In this document: positions 11,570 through 22,920 of the stretch, in pieces
How positions within the stretch are numbered: the stretch's first letter is position 1
How the letters are laid out: every line of letters starts with the position of its first letter
Assembly: GCA_034509925.1 (NCBI GenBank)
Contig: CM067537.1
Span: 6,067,501 to 6,131,500 of the forward strand
Direction: 5' to 3'
Length of the DNA: 64,000 nucleotides
Origin: Hirudinaria manillensis
Lineage: Eukaryota > Annelida > Clitellata > Hirudinida > Hirudinidae
Notes under the pieces: model-generated
What the model was told of the DNA's origin: nothing
The model's database searches: none
The model's input: the letters and a program-made list of their open reading frames with translations, nothing else
Made by a program: the position numbers and the translations under genes

Positions 11570-12955
11570 ATTCAAAAGTGAGAAAATGCAGCAGCGAGAT
11601 CTCCAATATATCAGTTATAGTTTTTTTTTAAATAAATATATGCCGATCGACCTATTTAAACAGCTTCTCTAAACGCTTGCCCATCCACACTCAATCGGCA
11701 AAGAGACCAGTTCGTTCGCTCAATGTTTATGTTTAAAAAGTAATAAAATATTTTACGAATTTATCACAAGCCTCACAATTATCAATGAAATAAAAGTTGT
11801 TTTTAAATTTGTTTCCATGTTCAATAAAATATCTAATAAGCCAATAGGCCCAAAATTTCGCCAAATCTCGTTAGACCAATCCGCTAAACATTCTCCATGT
11901 CAAATATAAGTATTATATTATAATATAAGGTAACATTTTCAGTTTTAAGTCTTTACATCACCAAAACATATGCATTCGTAATAAAAATCATAACTGCAGA
12001 GTAACAATGTTTGCAATAAACCAAGACAGAGCACAAGAATAATTTATAGCGGTTAAGAAAACCAAAATAAACCAAAATCTTAACGCCGTTATTGCATCGC
12101 AACTATTTTCTTCATTTGTCTGAAGACGAAACAAAAGTCGAGACGTATAACTAATTTATCTAAAGATCACCATCTTCCAATTATGTTACGGCGGTTGTCT
12201 CGGCTTGAGATTCCTCATCTGCTTCTCGGGGCGTTCCATAAAATATACTTTATATAAATCCAAGGCTGCGATGGATTGACTCGGAAATTTCTCCTCTTAA
12301 CTTATCAAAGTTGCTAAGCTGATGAGCACTGAAATCCTCCGAGATAGTTCAGCAAATTCCCAGTAGAAGTATTGGTAGGAGTTTAATCCATGTTTCGAGT
12401 GATTGATCTTTTGGGCTTCATGGGATTCCAGGGGAACACAAAAGTTACATGGTATTGAAAGTGATGCACTTCTGAGACTTAATTTTTTACCTTATCTACA
12501 AAGTTTAGCATTTTTCTTGTGATATTATGCTTTGGATGTAATTTATTTCAGCAAACCAGTTTTTTTCTTAATTCAGAGTTAAGATGGTTCTTGAAAATTA
12601 AAATCAGATAATGCAAGAGGATTCAGAATAATCGACTACAATTAAACATGAAAAGACTATAGCCCACTATAGCCCCTTGCAAGTGAAATAAATCAATAAA
12701 CCACTGTTCGCTTGCTTGGGTCATCTACATCATGAAAAACTGTTCATAACTATTTTGTCGGACAAACGAATTGCATTCGACTTGCAAACAACCTTAGCAA
12801 AAAAAAGATAATATTATGTTCATTTTGGAAACTACTCCGTAAAGCTAATCGACCATTATCTAAAGACCGTGTGAATAGACAAATGTTAGAGCAGAAAGTT
12901 GATCGCTGGGTATGATAGTGTTAGGGTTAGTAAACAGAGATCAATAGTTTTGCAA
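11570..12955. other. Intergenic: RTF1 5' flank and HNMT-like 3' flank
   Basis: The RTF1 promoter should lie just above 11569, but no core motif stands out. AATAAA on the - strand at 12542-12547 could end the HNMT-like transcript. The segment 12186-12480 is less AT-rich and carries short coding-like frames on the - strand, listed separately. Nothing else is visible. Confidence 0.5.
12186..12295 (-). other. Unassigned coding-like segment
   Basis: One - strand frame of about 36 codons ends in TAA and contains LDLYKVYFMERPEKQMRN. It has no obvious splice acceptor. Overlapping frames upstream to about 12480 are also open but do not join cleanly. It could be a last exon, a decayed gene piece or chance. 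I do not recognise it. Confidence 0.2.
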
Positions 12956-13912
12956 TTATGCGCATTTGACGACACATATTTCACTCTGGTAGTCTGATAT
13001 TCCGGAGGGAGCAACGACTTTGACGGCCCTCATGATTTCCACTGGCGTCAAAAGCTTGTCGCTGAATTCCATCAGATAGTGGAAAAGGTCATGGTCATAC
13101 TCGGTCATATCAAAATCGCAAGGATAAACTAGATTCCAGATAATCTTTCCGCCCGATTTGACAAATTCCTCTTTTATTTCCTCTGAAGTCAACAAAGGAT
13201 GGATCCCCAACTCTTTATGAATTTTGTTGAAGCAATTCTCCCTCGTATTGTTGACGAATATAATTCTTCCGCTTTTCGGTTGGACGCATTTTTTGATCAG
13301 GTTTTCAAAAATTTTTAGCCTCCTTTCTTGTGGAATAGTGTAAAGCATGTGAGACATCCAAACCACGTCCACTTTTTCTCCGTCTGGAAGTATCCAGTCA
13401 GCGGCATCAGCTTCGTAATCTTCGTATTCCACTGAGTCATCGAATCTTTTCCTGAAGTTGGTCTACAGGAAACAACAACGGCAAACTTAATATAGTCGAA
13501 AATGAAAAATAGAAACTATATCTAAATACAGAAATTTTGTTAAATTGTTTATTTTATTGATTTTTTGATGAATTATTAAACCCAACGTTATTGAAAATAA
13601 AAAAATAATAATAATATTTAAAATAATAATTAATATTTAAACCTTCAATTCCTCCAGCAAGGAACACCTTTTATCCACGGCAATGTATTTCTTGAGATTC
13701 GGCAAGCATTTCTGAAGAAAGTCAAGGTCGTTGTATCCAGATCCGGGTCCGATGGAAAGGCATGTCTTTGCTTCGGCGAGTGATTTTTCTTCAACAGCCA
13801 GTTTTTCCATGGCAGGGATTAAAACCGATGCTTCGCTTCTTCGCTTCTTGAAGCGGTCGAGAACTTGTTGATAAGGCCACACTTCTCCTTTTAGGGGTAG
13901 TTGTTGCTCCAT
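12956..13912 (-). CDS. Histamine N-methyltransferase-like SAM-dependent methyltransferase
   Basis: Two exons, 13643-13912 and 12956-13462, give 258 aa; human HNMT has 292. The family transfers a methyl group from S-adenosylmethionine to small amines such as histamine, or carnosine in some vertebrate relatives, in the cytosol. Motif I of the SAM fold is CLSIGPGSGYNDLDF, with GPGSG at residues 55-59. VDVVWMSHMLYTIP matches the HNMT segment around DFIHMIQMLYYV. The N-terminal helix QQVLDRFKKRRSEASVLIP resembles the family's start. There is no signal peptide. The donor is GTTTAA and the acceptor is a good pyrimidine tract ending CTGTAG. It is divergent from MYORG, with about 1.8 kb between. The substrate cannot be inferred, so no symbol is given. 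Confidence 0.85.
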
Positions 13913-15699
13913 TTTATCCGTCTATTATTACAAATTAATTATTAAAAATTTATTAAAACAGCTTTTCTTTTCGGCTAGTCTTAATGCTCTGACATCGAGC
14001 AATCTGAAACATTATGAGTTCTTTGTTATGTTAATTAGCAAGAGGCTCCGCCGTTATTCTATACTTCCTTATTTCGTACTAGCTAATGTCAAGACAAAGC
14101 CAATCTACTCCGACGATACATAAGTGAACTCTTGTTTACTGCTTTCACATACGCGTTCGAAAATTGATTAAATTAAAATGAAATTTTAAAAAATCGTATC
14201 TAATTGACTACTTGCCTAACATCAACTCCTGTAAATTCTGTAATCTTCACCGACAGCTTGGACTGCTATGTCAAGGAAATATTGACGTGAATAACAGCAT
14301 TGAAGCAATCTATATTTAGAAGCAATATTTTATGATAATATTCTATGATATACGATATCATACCTCAGTATTCGGATATTATCATAAAATATTCCATTAC
14401 TAAGTTTAATTTTATATCAATGAATTTAAGCGAATTTGTCGATGGAAATTCGGTAGAATCTCAAAAACTAGAGAAACGAACACAAAAAAAACCATAGTAG
14501 TTTAAGGACTAAGGACTTTGAACTTTATCCGGTGAACTTAAAAACTTGACGAAACTGGGGCGAGGCAGGCTATTTTGCGTGCCGCAATACTAAATTATTT
14601 TGAGCAGACAATGAATAAGCAATGAATGTGCTGAATAAATCCACTTCAATAGTGATGAAGAAAATGTCTTCGAGTACTAGCCACAATCTAAAGATTAGAT
14701 CTTTGCTTGTAGTCCAAAAAAAATAAATATTTTGAGGACTTTCAGGAATTTTGAAGGTCAAATTACCCTAGGGAAGCAACGAGAAGGGTAGCCTAAAATA
14801 GAAAGGCAGCAACGGGTATTAAAGTTTTTCCTCGTTTGGAATTATAAATATTATGGAGGAGACACTAACGAATATAAGGAAAGGAATAACTGGATTTAAA
14901 TACATTTGCCGTGATTTTTATTAAAGATTTCAAAGTGTGGCCCTCGCCAAATTGTTCATCCATTTTAAATTAGATTCTAGATTCGCCTTAGTTTAATAGA
15001 GTGTGCTTAAGTGCAACATTCATCTCTGGCTACCTTATAAAATTACATATAAATTATATACACGAAAAAATAACTAATTTAATTTAAAACTTTGTAACAG
15101 GTTGTCCCCTAGACGAGAATTATATTCCCTCCGGACATACTCTGAATTTGTGATTGATTGTTCACTCGATGATTATCGTATTGAAAGTAAAAAAGTTAAA
15201 TCTATTGATATATTAATACACGACCAAGCAGAGCTACATAATTTGCATTAAAACTTCCAATTAATTTTGTATTAGAATAAATGCTTAAATAATTTAATCT
15301 CTGTTTATGTCAACTCGCCTCAGTTATGCGTGATCTTGTGATTTAAATGCTTTGTCGGGTAAAGGCATGTGTGGCTGTTGGCATTTTTGCGTTTTGAGTT
15401 TTTACCTAAGCAAATTCGTAAATCTATTAAAAGAAATTGAATAAATTTTTTTTATCAACTTACAGAAATATGTGCATTATGATTTTGCTTGTCGGGATTC
15501 AGCGAATATATTTTCTATAAAAAAGTCAAATCGAAATGTGATTCGGAATCAACTAGTCTTATTTATAACTAATCGTACTAACAACCATTCTTAATATAAT
15601 AATCCTGAAATAAAGAATTTTTTGGCGTACGTTATATCTTGTGATGTTTTCTGGTGGATAGCTGAATGGAATGTCTGATTGGAATTAGTAGCCAATACG
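13913..15699. other. Divergent intergenic region between the HNMT-like gene and MYORG
   Basis: Both genes point outward from here, so both promoters should lie within it. No TATA or initiator can be picked with confidence in such AT-rich sequence. The only clear structure is a nested palindrome at 14324-14393. Confidence 0.5.
14324..14393. repeat. Nested inverted repeat (18-bp arms plus inner 8-bp palindrome)
   Basis: AATATTTTATGATAATAT (14324-14341) is the exact reverse complement of 14376-14393. The 34-base loop holds a second hairpin, TATGATAT-acg-ATATCATA (14344-14362). No transposon signature was recognised. Confidence 0.85.
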
Positions 15700-18102
15700 A
15701 TGATTGGCACCAAGTTTACCACTGTGCCAAAGATGCCCTGTTTGAGACGGAAGCAGATTATGTTCCTGCTATTTTTGATTTTCTGTTTTGCATTGTTCCA
15801 GAACTTATATGAAAATAAGATATTAATATCCTCTGCCACAGGGGATGAATCTGATGAACCATTTCTTATAAAATCTATTCAAAGGTTACAACTAGGCATC
15901 AGCACGACATCTATTAATATAAATATTTACAATAGTAATTATAGCAAGACCCTGGAAGCGGTGATTGGGGAAAACATATTAGCTCCTTTACAGCCAAAAG
16001 TTATACAAGATTATGGGGACATTTTTGAAGTTAGTTTTAGCTCTTCCATTGGACTTCAAATAAGATTCTACAAGCTCGGGAATGAGACGGAGTGCTACAA
16101 AATTTCCTGGACCGCAGCTCTGAGAGACTCGAGTGATTACGATTCCCATCGCGATCGAATCAACGTCAAGGATTCTTACTGGTATGGAGGTGCCCTCATG
16201 CATGAATCTTATTGGCCGTTAAATGGTAAGAGTCATTCTCTGGCACCATTTGTGACAGGAAATTCCTATCATGATGACTATGGCAGCATTCAGGAAAGAT
16301 TCTGGCTGTCCTCAACAGGATCATCCATCTTTGTCCATCCCGATGTTCCTCTTTTTGTTGACATCAACCATTCGAATCCTGGATGGTTGACCCTTGTCTC
16401 CAGTTATATGAAACCCTACAGGCCCATATCTAACAATCTACATCTGAACTATACATTGTGTTCTTGTGAGAGTAATCATCCAAAGCATATGTTTCTGGCA
16501 GCAGCTGGAGTTTTCTGGAAAAGCCCTGTAGCTATACCAAATGAAAACCTATTCAGATACCCCACCTGGTCCACATGGGCAGCCTTCAAGCGTTCCATAA
16601 GTTCAGACGTTCTGTTGTCGTTCGCAAAAAAGATTGTTTCTCACGGTTTGTCTTGCTCACAGATCATCATTGATGATGGTTGGATGACTCATTATGGGGA
16701 TTTCAAATTCAACCCCCACCTTTTCCCAGATCCGAGAGGGCTGGTTTCAGAATTGAGAAGTATTCTGAATGCCTCGGTGTCATTATGGGTCCATCCGTTT
16801 TCCAGCTGCTTGTCTTACAGTTTCTGGAAGCAAGACTCAGAAGGAGATTCTTTATGGGTGAGGGGCTACTTTAATTGGCTACCAAGCCAAATAATTTGGT
16901 GGAACGGCCTGGGCTCTTTGCTGGATTTGACCAACAAGGAAGCTTATAACTGGTACTTGCTGGAGCTGCATCTTCTCCAGAAGAAGTACGGCATCGACTC
17001 GTTCAAATTCGACGCTGGCGAATCCACTTGGCTGCCGAGCAATGGCGTCGTCAAGGGAGATCTTTCCAATCCGAACACGTACACGAGGCTCTTTTCGGAG
17101 GTGGCCTTCAAGTCCGACTCGAGAGGCAGGAAATCGCAGGAGGTGAGATCTCTCGTATCCTCTCAGGCACTTCCGATGTTCGCTCGACTCATCGACAAGA
17201 ACTCGGACTGGGGCGAAGACAACGGAATTCGATCCATCATTCCCCAGACTCTCACCATGGGCATCATCGGGTATCCCTTTGTGTTCCCCGACATGGTCGG
17301 GGGAAATGGTTATTATGGGATCTTCATCCACTTCACTGTCCTTCCCGAGAGGGAGTTGTACGTCAGGTGGTTACAGGTGGGTTGATTGTGATAATAGTGA
17401 AGATGATCATGATGTTGATGATTGCAGAGATCAATGGTGACTATTGTGATCTAAATTGTTGTTCGCAATTCATTTGTGAATTGATATTGACCTTTTGGTG
17501 AGAATTAGAAGAAAATTAATGCCGAGCATACTCTTGAAAACTGTTGAGTTATGTTTTTGCTTTTAATCTTCTGTCATCATGAAATGCTTGACAAATGATG
17601 ATTTGCACTGAACTTTGGATTAAAATTTTGGAGTAACATTTTTAAACGATTTACTTGACCCGTCCAGCTCTCGGCCCTCATGCCTGCCATGCAGTTTTCC
17701 ATTCCGCCGTGGTCCTATGACGACGAAGTGGTCCAAATTGCCAGGGCAATGACCCACATACACCTGACCTTTTCAGATCTCATCATTTCTCTTGCCCAGG
17801 AGGCTGTCAGGACTGGTGCACCTATAATTAGACCTATGTGGTGGTCGTATGAAAGTCAGAGGGTCAACCACTCGACGTCGAAGGATGACGAGAAAGAAAT
17901 CCTAACCTCCGACAGCCAATTTCTGCTCGGGGACGATCTGGTCGTGGCTCCAATATTGGAGAAAGGAGCCAGGAAGAGAAAGGTGTACCTGCCAAATGGA
18001 AACTGGGTCAGGGCAGGTTACGATGACCGATACGAGGGTGGAAAGTGGTACGAGATCAAAGTGTCCTTGAATGAGTTGGCCTATTTTATTAGGTCACTAT
18101 GA
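15700..18102 (+). CDS. MYORG: Myorg-type GH31 family glycosidase, type II membrane protein
   Basis: Exons 15700-17376 and 17668-18102 give 703 aa; human MYORG has 714. The family are GH31 enzymes of the endoplasmic reticulum; the human one is reported as an alpha-galactosidase. A short basic N-terminus (CLRRKQ) precedes one membrane segment (about residues 20-37), giving a lumenal catalytic domain. FKFDAGES carries the predicted nucleophile D438. D499 in RLIDKNSDWG aligns, from memory, with the reported acid/base Asp. IIDDGWM, LPDMVGGN-type (FPDMVGGN), PAMQFSIPPW and DSQFLLGDDLVVAP are typical of the family. ATG 15700 is chosen because it directly precedes the membrane anchor. The protein is complete and catalytic residues are present. 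Its physiological substrate in this animal is unknown. Confidence 0.93.
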
Positions 18103-20585
18103 GGACTTCTGTAGTTTTGAAATGTAATCAAAGAAATTTGTCAATGTCGTGTTGCCTTCCTCCTGTGAGCTGAAATTTCAAGTTTTGGTTTTCAAGTTTT
18201 TTTTTTCTTAAAGGTACCGAATTTAGGTGAAGTTTTTCATTTTTATCTTGAGAGAGGAATGTGCCACTACAGTAGTATCAAGTTCGGATGTAATTTCAAA
18301 CTGCAGGTTTTACAAGTCGTCTTCTCTTAATTTGACATCTTATGAAACAACTTGTCGCCCCTGGTCTGTTTTTCATTTTCAAGTTGGCATGAATTTTTTT
18401 ATTTGTCAAGAAAGGTGCAAATTCCAATATTTAACTTAATATTTATGGTTAAAAAGAACATATTTCTGGCTTTATTAAAACTATATTATGTAAATAACAG
18501 AACGTTAGACATTAGATTCAAATTATAGATTTGTTTGGAGAAGTTGTAGAAGGTGATAGGTGATTTTGAGCCAAATATTGCACATTTATGGCACTATTCT
18601 GGCATTTCCAATTGATTTTATTTGTAGCTTGAAAGATTGGTTTTATACAAATTTTTGTAAAATTCTGATTAAAAATTAATTAAACAGTTATCAATAATTA
18701 TAATTTTTTTATTATAATCTGAACTGTTGATTTCAAATACTCAGAATATGAATATATCATAAGTCATATGCTCACAATTTTCTTTTTTTGCCAATCTTTG
18801 TTGCGAGGACTTAGATTTTGAAATGATTTCTGTGCATCGTTGCTTGATAATGTATCGGATGTTATTGCAAAAGTATTTGTGTTCTGCTAGAAGTTGTTCT
18901 ATGCTTTTAGTTTAAAATGTTTTCTTGGAAATTTGATTTTATTTGATTATACGAAAACAATAACTCTCTGGATTTTTGAGGGTTCTTTGTGAGCAAGGTT
19001 CTTTATTTTATTTTTTTGTCTTTAATTCAAATATTCTAGTATTCAAATATTGTTTTTTTTTTGTTTCTGTTAATTTATCGATTAAGGAATTTTCATCAGA
19101 ATCTATTTTAAGTCTGCAAATATTTTGGAGGTATTTGAAAGTTTCAAAGTGTTTCCTTATAGGTTTCAAAATGTTGATTTTTGGTGATTCACATTTATTC
19201 ATGTTTTCTGCTTGTTAGATCCAAATAACAATCAATCATTATCAAAGATGTCTTGCCAACTCTGAAAGAGCATCATTAGTATGATTTCATTTTATGATGT
19301 TTACTTTTTCTCTGTGTTCTGTTATGTTTCATATTTCAGCCAAAGGCAATACTTTATGATGAGTTGTGAAGAAATTCTGTCAGCAATGAATTGGCTCAGC
19401 AAGAAAGATTTTCGTTCATATTTTCTTCTACTTCAGTCATCATTTCTGTTGTATTTCTTGTGTAGGGTTTCAACATTTTAGAATTGAAATTAGTTGCTGC
19501 TACTTAGTCATCTGAACCTCTGCTTTTTCTTTTTTTCAAGTCAGGCTACCAATGAATGCATCTCTGCTGAAAGGTGTCATGATGGTTTTACGGTTGTTGA
19601 CATGATTATTAATGCATTTGGAATCATTTAGCAATGTTTTTGTGCGAAATAGATGTTTTCAATAGTCTTCACTGTTTGAGCTTCTCAATTAATAAAGATG
19701 ATTAGATTATGACATTGATAAATGTTCAAGATCATCTATAAAAATAGATTTTGGAATTGGATTTAAAGTTTGTTACTTTATAAAGGAAGCTGAAATTTAA
19801 AGCATATTTGAAAGTTTATTTTCACCTAATTATGTTATTAAGTTATTATTGAGCCAAACTTCATTAATGGTGGCTCCCCAACTGTCTGGAGCAGACCCAA
19901 TGCTTGAAAATCAGGAAGAGATGGTGAAAAGTTATGGATGAAAATGTTGCTGTAAATAAATAAACAAATAAATGATAAAAATGCTATTAGTGTATAAGAT
20001 AAACCGACGCAATAATGGGATGAAGGGTTTCGAAATTTTGCAAGGTTTTAATTATTTTTAATGAAATCCAGTAATGGTTACTAGATATAATAGTGTGAAG
20101 TGTTGAATCGTATCTTCAAAGTTTGACATTTATCTCTTTTTTTTTAATCTTATCATAAATTAAGTGCAACAGGATAACTTCAAATGTCTTGAAGAGTTAC
20201 AAATTAGTGATTGATGGGGATGAGATCACATAGTTACACTAATGGTATAAGGCCTTACGGAAGAGGTAAAGGTGGAGCGAGTCACTTAACCCAATCCCCT
20301 GATTTAAAGTCGGAGATTGGGTTTAAAAGTCGAAATAATTAATTTTAATTAAATATAATTCAATTGAATTGAAACGCATTTTTCTAAAATTGATGAGTTT
20401 TCAATTCACTTATTTAGGTAATTTTGTAATAACAAGTTTTTAAAAATATAAATCACAATGTGTATGATAAAATATAAGTCATCACTATGTTTTTTTAATA
20501 TCTATTAAGAGCGAATATCTGTGCGCTACAAGCCTCTTTGTTTTTATTTACAAAAGAACTAATTAAATTGGATTCGTTCCGAGAT
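18103..20585. other. MYORG 3' flank and INIP 5' flank
   Basis: From the MYORG stop to about 19970 the + strand is T-rich and poor in simple repeats, which would suit a long 3' UTR ending at the AATAAA cluster near 19957-19975. That is inference only. Open frames here are short and unsupported. A GC-richer patch at 20240-20330 holds the hairpin listed separately. INIP transcription should start shortly before 20586. Confidence 0.4.
20288..20323 (+). other. Perfect 9-bp stem hairpin of unknown role
   Basis: AACCCAATC (20288-20296) pairs with GATTGGGTT (20315-20323). The 18-base interior can extend the stem through CC/GG and GA/TC with one mismatch and a bulge. It lies about 260 bases upstream of the INIP start codon. 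It could be a structured RNA or chance. Confidence 0.4.
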
Positions 20586-21556
20586 ATGTCTGCACCGGCG
20601 CCGAATTTGGGAGGGCAAGGTGATTTTAAAATGTTTGACACAACCTTAGCATGCAAATCACAAAGGATGTTCAAATTTATTGTGGAATTGAACTATGACA
20701 CCAAAACACAATTAGAGTTCTATATGTCCCCTCGCATTTTTATTTTTAATAATTTGAAAACCTAAACTCAAGAGTTTGGTTACTCAGTTGAACCTTCCAT
20801 TAAGTTAAGATTTTTATAACAATTAGTATGGTATGCCTAGTTTTTATAAATATTTATTAGAATTCTATTAACCATTTCGAAAATTATCTGTTCAAGATGT
20901 TAAAGTTTTTAATTCATAAACGAAGTGTTTGCAGAGCGTCAGAACAGAAAAATATTGGAGCAACTTGAGGAGCAAAAGAAAAGATTAAGAACGCAAACCT
21001 CTGCTCAGCCTTTGCCAAAAGAGTTGTTTATGGTTTTTGATTTTGAAGTTTTTATTTAGATGGTATGTTGTTAACTATCAACAAACATTTCTAATGTGGC
21101 ATTTTATTTCTCTGACAGATTTCCAGTTGCCAATCATACAGCTACACCTCAGATTCTGGTGAGAAGCCTCAACTTGTTTGATTACTTGATTACAGTCCTT
21201 GATCGGATACTTCCGATCAGTTTCAACTTATAATTACTAAAGACATGTTTCATATGCAAATAAATATTTCTAAATATTTGCTTGGTGCTAATATCTACTA
21301 TAAATATTTAAAACCTCAAATTTACTCAGAATGGTTTTTGATTACAGACCTCCTCAATTGATATTCAGATGACTCAGGCCCAGAGGACTGCCATTCAGGT
21401 AGAAATAGCACTTTCATCTTTCATATGATGGCTTTAAATGGGGAATTAACCATTTATTTCCAGCATGCTCATGCCAACTCAGTTGGTTACTTCACCACTC
21501 AAGATTCTGCTTTTGGCAATCTGATCCTCCCGGTCCTTCCTAGGTTCGACAAATGA
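20586..21556 (+). CDS. INIP: SOSS complex subunit C (INIP / hSSBIP1 homolog)
   Basis: Small subunit of the SOSS complex, which binds single-stranded DNA together with SSB proteins and INTS3 in double-strand break repair; nuclear. Exons 20586-20619, 20935-21022, 21119-21158, 21348-21398 and 21464-21556 give 101 aa; the human protein has 104. All phases agree. The helix ERQNRKILEQLEEQKKRLRT corresponds to the human N-terminal helix. The C-terminal block SVGYFTTQDSAFGNLILPV is nearly identical to the human signature and makes the call firm. The exon 2 donor (GTTGTT) is weak, but its phase and the protein match support it. A possible alternative last exon at 21691-21822 is listed separately. EDC3 follows in the same direction. 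Confidence 0.95.
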
Positions 21557-21690
21557 GCTCCTTTCCCTCCATGTTTGCCCAGAGAATCATCTGGCACCAC
21601 AGCACCCACGTTCATCTGGCTCTGACCATAATTTTTATCATCATTAAAGTCATTTATGTTTGGATATGTTTGTATGCTCTTCTTCTACAG

Positions 21691-21822
21691 CATCATGGTT
21701 TTGCTGCTGATGATGATGGAAATGATGATGACGACGATGATGATGATAGTTTAGATGAGTATAGTGTTGTAGATAGCAGCGATGACGAAGCATTAAATTA
21801 TGACTTTGATCATCTATGGTGA
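21691..21822 (+). CDS. Possible alternative terminal exon encoding an acidic tail
   Basis: A strong acceptor (gtatgctcttcttctacag) is followed by 43 codons and TGA. The product starts HHGFAADDDGNDDDD and ends DDEALNYDFDHLW. The frame is phase 0, the phase left by INIP exon 4, so skipping INIP exon 5 would join it in frame. It could also be the last exon of an unseen small gene, or a GAT repeat that happens to lie behind an acceptor-like sequence. No AATAAA lies close downstream. Confidence 0.35.
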   Translation, partial: HHGFAADDDGNDDDDDDDDSLDEYSVVDSSDDEALNYDFDHLW

Positions 21823-22920
21823 ATTATTTGATAAAAATATTATTTTTAAAAATTGTTTGGAAAGTGTTTATAATATAAGATTAATTTCGACCCTCGTAGC
21901 GCTTAACTCATAATCTTTTTAGCAATTCATCCAAAACACTCTCGAGGTACGAAATTTTTAGATGCGCTAAGGAGCTGGGGATTGCTTGAGGGTTGAGCTT
22001 GTTCAAAGGTCACTTGACTATGAGACAAAGATATTCACATCTATTTCAGAATATAGGCCATTATTAATCGAATATAAAGTACGTAACACAATTGGAGCGA
22101 TTTGTACTTCACCCCATAAGGTATGATTTATCTTCACTATTCACAAACTGGGAACTTTGATAATGTGACGGAACAAATCATTCAGTACAATCGTCTTCTT
22201 TGCGTAATACAAATGGAACAATCACAGAAAATTATGGAAAATGAGATGTCTTCAATTTTAGTAATGAGGTCAAAGTAAACTTTGAAAAGTCATTAGTTTA
22301 GTCTCAAATTTAAAAAAAAATTCTTTCAAGTAAAATACATATTTGTCAACATTTTATTTTTACCGAATAAACACTAAAGAAACATTCACTTTTAACATTA
22401 TTTGACATTGCGTTTCCTCCTCATCTTTTGTTTTGCAGAGCTTGTTATTGCGACTTTTGGTGCTTTTGGTCGCACTATTATTTTTTAAGACCAAGCAGTA
22501 TATTTGAAAAGTATTTGTATTGTTAATAACTTCGGTGAGTTTTTATTTTTCGTCCTTCGCTGCGTTTCATACGTCTGTTGGAGTGGACAATGGCAATTAA
22601 ATTTGTATATAAACATTTTCATGATTTTCGGAAATTGGTTGTTTCCGAAATGTTATCATGAGCTCCTTTAGAGATTTAGTCAACTCAATATTTAGAAAGT
22701 TTGATTTAACTAATCTTTAATTAAGGTTGAACACTTGTTATTATACATTAGGAAGCCAAAGTAATTTATTTAGTAAGCCTGAGCGGTTTTTCTGGTTTTT
22801 ATTTTTCAGAGTTAAAAAAAATGTTACTTCAAAACATTAGTTGTCTAAGCATTCTTCCACCTAAATAGACAAGTTAGCAACAATCTCATAGCCATTATTA
22901 TTTTTTCAGAATAGATTGGA
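21823..22920. other. Intergenic between INIP and EDC3
   Basis: AT-rich and without a supported exon. The acceptor-like ttattttttcag ending at 22909 sits just before the EDC3 start codon, so a non-coding first exon of EDC3 probably lies somewhere upstream, perhaps in 22430-22560, but I cannot place it. Confidence 0.45.
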
